Origin: Nephrocerus scutellatus
Taxonomy: Eukaryota > Arthropoda > Insecta > Diptera > Pipunculidae
Assembly: GCA_947095585.1 (NCBI GenBank)
Contig: OX352763.1
Span: 32,971,462 to 33,035,461 of the forward strand
Length of the DNA stretch: 64,000 nt
Reading direction: 5' to 3'
Part shown: one piece after another, positions 55,046 through 64,000 of the stretch
How the letters are laid out: the number at the start of each line of letters is the position of its first letter
Position numbering within the stretch: position 1 is the stretch's first letter
Notes under the pieces: model-generated
Told to the model about the DNA's origin: nothing
The model's database searches: none
What the model saw: the letters and a program-made list of their open reading frames with translations, nothing else
Translations under genes and position numbers: made by a program

Positions 55046-55912
55046 TACTCTGTTTATTCTATAATTCAATAAGAATTGAGTTGAACAAAATATCTACTAA
55101 TACTACGAACATGCGGTTAATATGTGAGTTTTTCACATTTGCGACCAAAATTCCTACTCACGAGTATGACTGACCTGTAGCAGGTTGCAAAATTAAATCA
55201 TGCAGATGGGTAATATGATTGATTTGTTTTATAATATTACAAAATTCATCGGAACTATTTGTTTGAATAGAAAACTACATTCCAAAGATAATATCAATGA
55301 TTTTTGGTATGAGATCGAAAATAGAATTTTTCAAAACACAACAAAAACACTTTCCAGATGGAAACATACGCTGCATAGCACTATATAGTCATACACACTC
55401 TACACAGGGTAATCGAAATGTCAAATGGCAATTTGTGTTCGACACCCCCCCAAAAATTCCCATATTTATCAAAATATTCCTCGGCAAACATCGATCAAAG
55501 CCAACCGCATCGTCGTCATCATCATCATCGTGGTCACCACTATCACCACTACCGTCATCACCCAGAGATAATCGGTTCGAAATATCGACGCTATGAACAC
55601 CACAGGCAGTACAGACGGACTTCAAATTGACGGGAACTTTGGTCCATAGGCATTGGCATTGGGGAGATTCAATTAAACATTTTACGCTTCGACGCGTGTA
55701 GCTGAAGAGGCGCTTCGCGATGATGACTACGATTGCGATACATACGATGAATGTGCGCATTTTAGAAATCCGATCATCCCATGCAACCGAATGCAATCAA
55801 TCATGTGCGGCGAACAACAACAACAACACACACACACACAGCACACGCCATCGATAACAGCTGTAGTACGTTCCTATGCTAAGATGAGATGACAATTTGT
55901 CATAGTTGTTCG
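55046..55912. other. Unassigned, with trinucleotide repeat
   Basis: A (TCA/TCG)n-type stretch at 55513-55560 creates runs of Asp or His codons, so the long frames here on both strands (55389-55796 minus, 55418-55630 plus) are most likely artefacts. A (CA)n run lies at about 55826-55842. Nothing else recognised. Confidence 0.45.
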
Positions 55913-55952
55913 CCATCGCATCCCATCGCATCGCATCGCATCGCATCGCATC
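55913..55952 (+). repeat. (ATCGC)n pentanucleotide repeat
   Basis: About eight copies of atcgc, one with an extra C (catcccatcgc). Microsatellite. Confidence 0.95.
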
Positions 55953-56989
55953 AGCAATGTTGCATTACGTTATGAAGTGCTTCAATTTCCGCTGACTGCT
56001 TTGGAGTTTCGATGGAGTGTAGCGCCCATGTTGTTTAAAATGTCAAGCTCACCGGACAACCCACAAATCAGGAATCTGCCTAATTTTTTGGTTAAAATCT
56101 CGATTATCTGCACACAGATTATTTACTGCTTTGCATGTATTGATCAAGAAACTGGTATTATATCGAATGGAAAGAAATCAAAACAAAAAAAATCTCTCTA
56201 TTGATTAGTCGGTATTTTAACTATATATCACAGACGAGTCCAGCAACTTGTTCACTCCTTGCTAATCTCTCAACAGATTCCACTATCGCCAGTCATCATA
56301 AATCTTCTAAGCTAGCGATACCATGTATCTCATATCTCATTTTATTCGGTATCAGTTACGATTGAACTGAATCCCGATGTGGTACACGCATTAAATGAAA
56401 TCTGCAGAGATCTACAGCAATTTCCCATGGGGATTGCGGAAACAAACGAAAAAAGTAAATATTGAATGATTTATTCGGACTTACTCCTATTATGGAAACA
56501 TTTGACTTTTCATAATTCTTTCATTCATTCCTTTTTAGTCAATGAGAGGAGTTATGATTTGCCATTTGACACATTTATGACATTACTATTGCATGTATTA
56601 TAGGCTGCTGCTGTGAGGTTGAAATACGAGTATAGAATGAAAGTGGTTTTACGTTGGCAATATCGCTTTGCTCTGTTTTCGACAAATCGGATTCATTTCT
56701 GAGCTTGGAGAAGAGATCTGTTTTTGAAATTATATATATTTTGGCGGGCGTTTAGTAGAGGGTGGAATAGAGAGCGTTACGAAAGCGCGACATGATGATT
56801 TAATTTTTCCACTCTCTGCTACCCAGTGCTGGGGTCGAATTACGACATCAGTTAACGAGTGATCGAGTATTTACATTGCGATGATCCCTACTCGTCACTC
56901 GTTCACTTAAGCGATCATGCAAATCAACATTATTCACTCACGTATGTGGTAATTCAACCCCTGATTAACCCATTATCCAGTACACAAAC
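55953..56989. other. Unassigned intronic DNA
   Basis: No transposon domain up to about 56990, where LINE-D ORF1 sequence starts. A gtttagtagagggtggaatag stretch near 56745-56790 may be its 5' leader. Confidence 0.4.
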
Positions 56990-57164
56990 CACAAAACGCT
57001 TGGTTCTACTTTGGGAATCTCTTGGAGGTCTTATAAGAAGGAGGAGATATAAAAAAGTAGGGGTAATACCTCCTGTGAATAGCTCCAAAGGGGCTAACAG
57101 CGGACCATCGGTTCTCACACCACCATAGGGGTGGAAAAGAGGTTGAAGTAGGGCACTGGAAAGT

Positions 57165-58013
57165 CGACCAGTGCTCCCCCAAAGAGTAGCAAAGGTCCGC
57201 ATTAAAGTTATGCGGATGCGGCCAAGCAAATTAAGGTGTCTATCTTCGCGGAGCACGATCCCGTGGAGACCTTGACCCAAGAGAAGCTGTTGAACCTAGA
57301 GGAGGCTATGCTGGACGAATTACCGCTGGGCTGGAAGATCAAAATTGGCTGTTATGGCGTCCACTTCAGACCGGGAATGATCTGAGGTGACTGCTGTGAT
57401 GGAAAAACAGCCGCTTGAGTGAATGTACACGCTCCGATCCTTTCCATATAGAAGGGTCCAAAGCAAGTGGCGACGGACGGGGATGATATACCTAAACCGA
57501 TAATAATATCGGTGTTCCTCCCACGAAGCGATCGGCAAGAATGGAAAGATCCATCTCCCTGATTGGAGCGAAAGAAAATGGGCAGTCGATCAGTGGTCCC
57601 CCATAGATTAACAAAGGTCCGCATCAAAGGTATGCGGATGCAGCCCAGCATATTGAGGTAGCTATCTTCGCGGAGCACGATCCCGAGGAGACCTTGACCC
57701 AAGAGAAGCTGTCGAACCTGGAGGAGGCTATGCTGGACGAATTACCGCTGGGCTGGAAGATCAAAATTGGCTGTTATGGCGTCCACTTCAGACCGGGAAT
57801 GATCTGGGGTGACTGCTATGACGTGAACACAGCCGCTTGGCTGAAGACACACGCTTCGATCCTTTCCACATGGAATGGTTCGAAGCTAGTGGCGAGGGAC
57901 GGGGATATTATACCTAAACCGATAGTAATATCGGTGTTCCTCCCACGAAGCAATCGGCAGGGAATGGGAAGATCTATCTCAAAGATCGGAGCGCAGAACG
58001 AGTGGCTCCACAT
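57165..58013 (+). repeat. 422-bp direct tandem duplication in LINE-D ORF1
   Basis: The block from about 57165 recurs at about 57590 with an offset of 422 bases, measured from the word ctggacgaattaccgctggg at 57311 and 57733. Shared words include agagaagctgt, aagatcaaaattggctgtta and tggcgtccacttcagaccgg. The first copy has extra stops (atctgaggtgactg, cgcttgagtg) where the second reads atctggggtgactg and cgcttggctg. Only the second copy is open. Confidence 0.92.
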
Positions 58014-58161
58014 GGAATGGTGGAAAGTGATCGACTGCTGGGAGGTTGGTTATGGTGTACTCACTGCCATCTCCATTGACTCTCGTAGCAGAGACACTGT
58101 AAAGTCCGCGGGCCATTCAATCAGATACCGATACGGTAAGGTATCAGTGAGAGGCCTGTAG
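57694..58161 (+). pseudogene. LINE-D ORF1 C-terminal domain
   Basis: 155 open codons: TQEKLSNLEEAMLDELPLGW, KIGCYGVHFRPGMIWGDCYD, then TAAWLKTHASILSTW, then PIVISVFLPRSN, and near the end WKVIDCWEVGYGVLTAISID. The W..GC....G.....C.....W layout resembles the gag-like ORF1 domain seen in many insect LINEs of the LOA/Jockey side, which binds the element's RNA. A short Glu-rich frame (58240-58440: EEEANEVPTLENPAALPQSH, LWELEESQLLEKNKLLREI) follows after a stop and may be its tail. Confidence 0.65.
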
Positions 58162-58445
58162 TAGAAAGAGGGTGCAAGGGCGGAGAAGGTGCAGATAGAC
58201 CTTCCTGCTCTTACATCAGTTAACTCTTAGGGGAAGAGTGTGATAGCAGTCGTAGATGGAGAAGAGGAAGCAAATGAGGTCCCTACTTTGGAAAACCCCG
58301 CTGCCCTTCCACAATCACACATCGCACTATGGGAGTTGGAAGAGAGCCAACTACTGGAAAAAAACAAGTTGCTGAGGGAGATCCAGCACCTCGTGATAGA
58401 GAGGGGGAGGGACACTCACCCCACCCCCTCCACTAAGTAGAAAAT

Positions 58446-59068
58446 ATGGCCAGCAATAAAATGTCCCAGCTGAACACCCAGAAGGCTAAAGGGGAAGCTA
58501 GAATGTTCACCCGCCAACATCTAGGGCTTGTGCTGGTCAGTGAACCCTGGTGCTTCAGGGGGCAGATCCGTGGTCTGTCTAGCAGAGACACAAAGGTGAT
58601 ATATGATGTGAGGCATGAGGCCCCACGGGCCTGCATCATCTTCAGAAATAGTATTAACCACCTGTCTCTTTCAGAATTTATAACCCGGGATCTGGCAGCA
58701 GTCAAGTGCCAGTTTCCTATAGTTGGTACAAACCAGGAGATAATAAAAGCATTGGCGTACTTCGCCGGAGACAGGGAAGAAATACCGCCCCGGAGATACA
58801 AAAACTTGTCGACCATCGCAAACCACTACTTATTGGATGTGATGCCAATACACACAACGAAGAGTGGGGGAGCACCTATACAAATAAGAGGGGTGAGCAC
58901 ATTTTAGAGTTTTTGGTGACGGAAAACCTACAAACTTTTGCAGCTAGAGTTAGGGAAGAGGTACTCCACATCATCTGTCGTACCAACTACGACAGAATTA
59001 GGAATATTTCTGCCATCCAATCAAATCAAAACTGTGTCATCTGCACAGCACAAAGCTTAACATCGTGA
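58446..59068 (+). pseudogene. LINE-D endonuclease, frameshifted
   Basis: First frame (58446 on) reads QKAKGEARMFTRQHLGLVLV, SEPWCFRGQIRGLSSRDTKV, then RACIIFRNSINHLSLSEF. It passes to a second frame near 58720, where PLLIGCDANTHNEEWGSTYT and NKRGEHILEFLVTENLQTF occur. Glu in SEPW and Asp/Asn in CDANTHNEEWGS are the catalytic endonuclease blocks of R1/LOA-type LINEs. The last part of the domain is lost. The enzyme would nick target DNA to prime reverse transcription. Confidence 0.78.
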
Positions 59069-59080
59069 GCAACCGAGAGC

Positions 59081-60459
59081 TTGACTCAACAAGTCATTCA
59101 TTCCTATGCTTAGTAAAAGCAATTTCCATTAGGATTAGGCGCTGCGTCAACAGATGACTGGTTACCTCCGAAAAGTTCCAGCTTACACGCTCAATTGATG
59201 TACTCGTAGTATAGGTTCACTAAAGACATTTGTCATTATTAACTAGTAACGTCTCTTCGAACAAAGTTGTTTTTTGCTTAATACTAAGACGACCTGTCAT
59301 CGACTTGATCAATCTTTTTTGTGACTAACGACGATATAGCTACAGCCCATCATAACTGCCTAGATTCCGACGAAAAATAAGAAATTATTCGCGTAATTAC
59401 ATAGCTTTAAGCTGTAAAGTGTGCTGTTAGTTAATTGCTATCTTCTTTTGGCCAATTTGACAGAAACTATTTCTTAGCTAAAATACTAACTTAACACGTA
59501 ATGAGCATTTCCTCGCTATTCGCTAGAAAAATGTGCAAAGGCAAAGATCCGCCCACTCATTCTTGTCTTAATTATTAATTCAAGCTTAATGACTTTTTTA
59601 ACGGCTATAACATGGCTGCTTTTGATAAAAAAAAACAGTCAATTAAAAAGCAATCACATTTACACCCTGTGCTTGGCAATTTAGTAGCCAGTAGTTATTT
59701 TTCAAGAGATATATGAAAATTGATAAATAATAGAGCCATTAATGAACATTGCGCAAACCACATTTATTTTATAATTAATTGATTATTACGTGACTTACAA
59801 TACACAAACGCGATCGACCATTTTCTCAAAGTCACTGGACTCACACTCACATAAACGACCAAAAAAAGTGAATGAATTTTCAAATTGAGCGCCATCATCA
59901 TCTGGGTGTTGGCTGGCATCTCTGTCAAAGTCGACCCTGTACCGCCACGCATGCGCAAATTACTTGTCGTGCAGTGTCGATTAATGCTTTTAATGCCTTT
60001 TACACGTAGCCAACAGGCGAAAAACGCGAACAACACTTTTATCGAATTAAGTGCGTTACATGGCGCGACATGTGTATTTAATAAATTTGCACTTGTACTC
60101 AAGTACATACATATATCGTTCACCTCTGGACGATGCTTGCACTTTGTGTGGTTGTCGGTTAATTTAACAGCTTTTTTGCGCTTGCATTAATTAAAGACAT
60201 AGCCTGACTGCCTGCTGGTGGTCTCATCATGTCCTTCTCTTGGAGTATTCATTTAAATTTTGCTTAATTTCTTTTTTTTATAATACATTCCTGACATGAC
60301 TTTCAAATTAGTGCAACGCCGGCCATGTTTTGTTAATAATAATTGCCATTACCTTATAATCACGTGCCTCGTATGTGATTAAAATTATTTGATATACTCG
60401 TAGGTGGTAAACTGTATAGGGTAAAACTGCAAATAAAATTTATTTACGGTAAGGCGGTC
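59081..60459. other. Unassigned AT-rich intronic DNA
   Basis: No motif recognised. The opposing frames at 59764-60190 have no family resemblance. Confidence 0.5.
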
Positions 60460-60719
60460 AGCCATCAGCAGAGTAGGGCTAATAACACAGAATGTTTCAG
60501 AAATGCATGTGACGGCAACTTTCTCTGACTGGTGGAAGTGCGATCAAACCTCCATGTGGTGGCCGCTGGTAATTTTCCTCTAGTACAGGAAAAGCGAAAT
60601 GATCGGGTTAGTCCCTTCAAAGTAAAGTTGGCACGAGACCAATAACATCGCCTGTAAAAAAACCATATTACGGAATCCCAAATCAGCCTCGGATACACTG
60701 ATGAACGACGACGACCACG

Positions 60720-61440
60720 GCAACGAAAAGGGCTAAACGATTTAAGAATTTTCTCATGAAACATACGCTCACTGTATAGAGCAATAGCGGCACAGCAGCT
60801 ATTCGATATCCTGTCAAAATATAATGCTGACATAACAGCAATTCAGGAGATACCGTTATCGGCTTTAAAGCAATAAATTAACGGCTATACACCCTTCGCG
60901 TGCGGGAAAGATTTAAAAACATAAGCTTCATTAACGTCCACGCACCTATAGAGGATTCCCCAGATGATGAAAAATAAGAATTCTTTAAAGCAGTCGAACG
61001 GGAACTCCATGATGACGTAAAAATCACTCTGGGGGATATGAATGCTTAAATAGGTAGGGAGCCAGTATTTAGGCAGTAAATTGGCACCCATAGCTTACAC
61101 GATAACACTAATGACAATGGACAACGAGTCATAGAGATGGCAGCAAGCAATAATTTGGTCGTTGCGAGTACAAGTTTTGCGCGTAAAAATATCCACAAAG
61201 CCACCTGGGTATCCTCCGATGGAGCCACTCGCAACCAGATAGACCACGTATTGATAGACCACCGCCACAACCCGAATCTGATGACGGTACCAACGTACCG
61301 AGGTGCCAACGTCGACTGGTATGGTGCTCCGAGCGCGGATTGCATCATCACGAAAGACTGCATCCGCAAATCAGATTCGAGTCAACATGGCTGCATCGCA
61401 ACGAAAAGACCAGAAACAACTACGGTCAAGCGATAGGACT
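60720..61440 (+). pseudogene. LINE-B endonuclease
   Basis: AP-like endonuclease blocks in order: LDILRIFSWNIRSLYR-like at 60735-60775 (W position now a stop), DILSKYNADITAIQEI (catalytic Glu), GDMNA at 61036 interrupted by a stop, NGQRVIEMAASNNLVVAST, KATWVSSDGATRNQIDHVLI at 61198-61257 and TVPTYRGANVD, after which the catalytic SDH reads WYG. EN function is lost. The linker KKWTRLKNTVISTADSIIGS-like and WFDDECKRATERKNVAYRAM follows to 61710. Confidence 0.8.
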
Positions 61441-61849
61441 CGCCCTAAATGCAGGGAAAGTAAGTCCTGGGGCTTAGATGCCGGGCGTAGAAGAGAAATG
61501 GACACGCCTTAAAAATACTGTCATTAGTACTGCTGACTCCATCATAGGCAGTATTCGTAGAGATCGGAACGACTGGTTTGATGACGAATGCAAGCGAGCG
61601 ACTGAACGCAAGAATGTTGCGTACCGAGCAATGCAACAATCACGCGGGCACGCGAAGATGAATATCAAGAGCTCAGAAAATATGAAAAAACAATGCAGCG
61701 TCGAAATGTAGCAGCCTGGAAGAAGAATATCGTCCGTGAACTAGAACAGTATAGAGAGGGAGGACCGCACCAGGCGCGGAAGCTTTACCAAAAAGTCAGC
61801 GGTATGACACAACATACATAGCGTTGCACATGCTGCAAAGACAAAGAGG

Positions 61850-62984
61850 GTAATCTGATCGCCGATCTCAAAGTCATCTTAGAGCGATGGAAAGAGCACT
61901 TTCATGAGTTGCTTAATGGCCAGCGAACTGAGGAATTGGAGGCTCCACCAATGACCGAAGATCACACTATGCTGGCGCCACCAAGCATAGACGAAGTTAG
62001 CACAGCGATAAATCGGCTCAAAAGTAATAAGGCTCCGGGATCTGATGGTATACCAGCGGAGCTAATTAAAACAGGAGCCGCCTATGATAGCATAGCCAGA
62101 GTAGAACTTTATAAAACTATTCGGCATCCCAAATAATCTGACACGACTATGTAGGTTGACCATGACCAATATTATAAGCCAAGTAAAAATATGCGGATCA
62201 CTATCAAGGCTATTCAACATCTATAACGAGCTCCGACAAGGGGATGGACTGGTCTGCATCCTCTTCAACCTGGCGTTGGAGAAAGTGATTCGAGACTCTG
62301 ACGTAACGGCGAGAGGAACAATCCTCTATAAGTCCATTCAGATACTAGCTTACGCAGACGATATTGACATCGTTGGTAGAAACCGAAGACCTTCATCCAG
62401 GTCTAGCGGACGGCACGAAGTCTGGGGCTGCACATAAATGAGAGCAAAACAAAGTACATGGTGGCCACGTCTGCGAGTAGACGATCCAACATTGGTCCCT
62501 CAATTCAAAGAGTGGAGCGCGTGTTTGAAGTAGTGCAGTCCTTTAACTATCTCGGAGCAACTGTATTAGCCGACAACAGCATGGAACCAGAAATACGCAC
62601 ACGGTTGCTTAAAGCCAACAATGCCTACTATAGTCTCTGTCAAGACTCTTTAAATCCAGGAACTTAACCATAACATCCAAGCTGCTGCTATATAAGACAA
62701 TGGTCATAACAGTACTTACATATGGATCCGAGACTTGGGTGCTTAGCAAAAAGCATTATGACCTCTTAGCCGCGTTCGACAGAAAAGTCTTGCGGTATAT
62801 TGTTGACGCCGTATGTGAGGAAGGACGATTCCGGAGATTTTATAATGATAAGGTCTACGAGCGTTACCGCGATGTCGACGTTGTAAAGAAAATTAAGCTC
62901 GATAGGCACCGGTGGGCAGGACACCTAGCTCGCATGAGCGAAGAGGATCCTGTTCGGAAAGTCCTTTGCGGTAGGATTTATTGA
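61850..62984 (+). pseudogene. LINE-B reverse transcriptase with internal deletion
   Basis: RT N-terminus: LLNGQRTEELEAPPMTEDHT, SIDEVSTAINRLKSNKAPGS, DGIPAELIKTGA. At about 62080 the frame passes straight into AYDSIARVELYKTI, so the segment holding the EEWKxGxI, NYRGITLL and GPYQCGFxxGKSTTDQI motifs is gone (about 120 codons, judged from 31040-31340 and 49890-50180). The palm then reads VFNLALEKVIRDSDVTARG-like and ILAYADDIDIVGRN, with catalytic YADD kept at about 62345. The C-terminus shows VVQSFNYLGATVLADNSMEP, TVLTYGSETWVLSKKHYDLL, RKVLRYIVDAVCEEGRF and RHRWAGHLARMSEEDPVRKV. Confidence 0.85.
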
Positions 62985-63140
62985 ACACCACAGCGAGCTA
63001 GAAAGGCGTAAACCAGGACGCTCAGAATTTAGGAATGCCAAACTGGATGACATCGGCTCGAAATCGGGACCGGTGGAGAGATTATTTGCGGGAGGCAATG
63101 ACCGGACACCGGTTGTAGAGCCAAATATGATGATGATAAA

Positions 63141-64000
63141 GTTATTTTACTGAATATGGGGTTTTAAAAAAAGTAGTATTGCCGTTTATGTTAGAAAATG
63201 TTAAAAGTAAGAAACTAAGATTTTTTTCCCTTTAGTTACAAATTGAAATAAAACACTCACTATTATTGTATTTATAGTAACAATAATAATCTAGTCTTCT
63301 ATATAGTCATATGAATACCTCAATCACCCTATATCGACGCATTACGATTGGTGCGTCTACAAAAACTGAGCCTACAGTAAGGTGTGCCATTATTTACATC
63401 TATCAAGCGCGTGCCTGTACATACGAACTCCAATCAAATTTTAATTAAATTATTTTCACACGTGAGTTGGTTGATGTGTGTCTGTGTGTGTGTGTTTACG
63501 TATATTGCCATGATCGCTCGACAGTTGATTGCTTACCATCATCATATGCGTACCACATAATACTATCCTCCGGCAAGGCGGCACAGCTTACAGGCGGCAT
63601 TTTCAAAAGTAAATTGTTCTTTGTGAGTTCAAGCAAAAAAAAAAAAAAACGACACCGCCATTCATGCAACACCTCGAAATATGCTCTCAGCTGATACAAA
63701 AACAATACGACTATACGACCATTTCTGATACAAGGCTCCTCTGCGTCTATAATCCGTACATGTGAATTCCTCGTATTCATCAACAACATCAACAGATTTC
63801 CGTTGCACAGCGCGTTATATCAGAAATTTTGAATTGAATGAAAATTCTAAACACATCCTGCATGGCTGGGTCTGTCCTTTGTTAAAAGTGAAAGGAGACA
63901 GAAATCATCTGTGATATTTCATTATATGCACAGCAGATACTCGAACAATCTGACAACTGACAGCGCGACGCCCGTTTTGTAACCGTCAAAGCGTATAGCA
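63141..64000. other. Unassigned AT-rich intronic DNA
   Basis: A (TG)n run at about 63474-63494 and a poly-A run at 63635-63648. The frames at 63467-63792 run through these and are not called. The Netrin exon with the first LE module was not found before the end of the window. Confidence 0.5.

Larger units (their letters stand above)
56990..59080 (+). mobile_element. LINE-D copy 3 (LOA-like), ORF1 and endonuclease
   Basis: This copy holds the 5' half of the element: an ORF1 region (57000-58440) containing an internal direct duplication, followed directly by an endonuclease region (58446-59068). Homology stops at about 59080 before any RT. Together with the RT/RNase H copies at 48200 and 53150 it gives the whole gene order ORF1, endonuclease, RT, RNase H. 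That they are one family is inferred from LOA-type wording, because the pieces do not overlap. Confidence 0.72.
60460..63140 (+). mobile_element. LINE-B longest copy (RTE-like), decayed
   Basis: Runs from the 5' leader (RQRKGLNDLRIFS region at about 60720) through endonuclease, linker, RT and C-terminus to the family 3' end: NWMTSARNRDRWRDYLREAM, TGHRL, stop, gagccaaatatgatgatgat (63000-63140). It is the reference for the other LINE-B fragments. Multiple stops and frameshifts (for example TGA at about 60752 and TAA at about 61046), plus one internal deletion in RT at about 62080. Not active. Confidence 0.85.

Noticed and set aside
55389..55796. 135-codon minus-strand frame with an Asp run and hydrophobic N-terminal part
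   Set aside because: It crosses a TCA/TCG trinucleotide repeat that creates the Asp run, has no family resemblance, and an overlapping plus-strand frame is open for the same reason.
59764..60190. Opposing frames of 119 and 101 codons
   Set aside because: No motif, AT-rich sequence, overlapping on opposite strands. Chance.
45634..64000. Search for the exon with the first LE module or the laminin N-terminal domain
   Set aside because: No minus-strand frame with CxCNGHA-type wording and splice sites was seen besides 45445-45633.
1..64000. CRISPR array, prophage or bacterial operon
   Set aside because: No regular short repeats with unique spacers and no operon-like run of genes. Spliced exons and LINEs show eukaryotic DNA.

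Overview
This is eukaryotic, AT-rich intronic DNA from an insect, most likely a higher fly. A tephritid fruit fly is my best guess, because one of the mariner transposons has the DD41D spacing first described from Ceratitis; that placement is inference. The only host gene I can support firmly is a Netrin, read on the minus strand. Three coding exons are visible: one laminin-type EGF (LE) module at 45445-45633, the next LE module at 4257-4406, and the start of the linker before the C-terminal domain at 4071-4169. All three have consensus splice sites and matching phase 1 junctions. The 41,038-bp intron between the first two fills most of the window. The laminin N-terminal domain and first LE module must lie to the right of the window, and the C345C/NTR domain to the left.

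The intron and the flanking introns are a graveyard of transposable elements. Left to right: a CR1/L2-like reverse transcriptase relic joined to the first copy of an RTE-like LINE (LINE-A, 1887-3870); a triple nest at 5.4-8.8 kb (tandem-repeat element, split by LINE-E, split by a dead mariner); a minus-strand LINE-B with an internal 160-bp triplication (10.4-12.2 kb); further LINE-A copies (12.2-12.9 kb and 14.5-16.2 kb); LINE-B debris and purine-rich repeats (16-19 kb); two LINE-C copies (20.9-22.7 and 25.6-27.3 kb) with SINE copies and a tandemly duplicated RT scrap between or beside them; a LINE-B split by a SINE (30.9-32.2 kb); the best-preserved LINE-A (33.7-35.1 kb); a histone H1 tail-like scrap (35.3 kb); a quiet stretch with few repeats (36.9-41.3 kb); an apparently intact mariner (42.2-43.5 kb); then, beyond the LE exon at 45.5 kb, three LOA-like LINE-D pieces (48-59 kb), a long-inverted-repeat element (52.6-53.0 kb) and the longest LINE-B copy (60.5-63.1 kb).

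The names LINE-A to LINE-G, DTR1 and DTR2 are working labels for copies I matched to each other within the window. They are not database names. Clade assignments (RTE-like, LOA-like, CR1/L2-like) rest on motifs and layout only.

Functionally, the only cooperating parts are the Netrin exons. The likely live or recently live element is the mariner at 42.2-43.5 kb. One 80-codon ORF with a signal-peptide-like start and an upstream TATA box (33.0 kb) is the only non-transposon candidate gene inside the intron, and it is weak. No tRNA, rRNA, CRISPR or bacterial-type operon signal was found.
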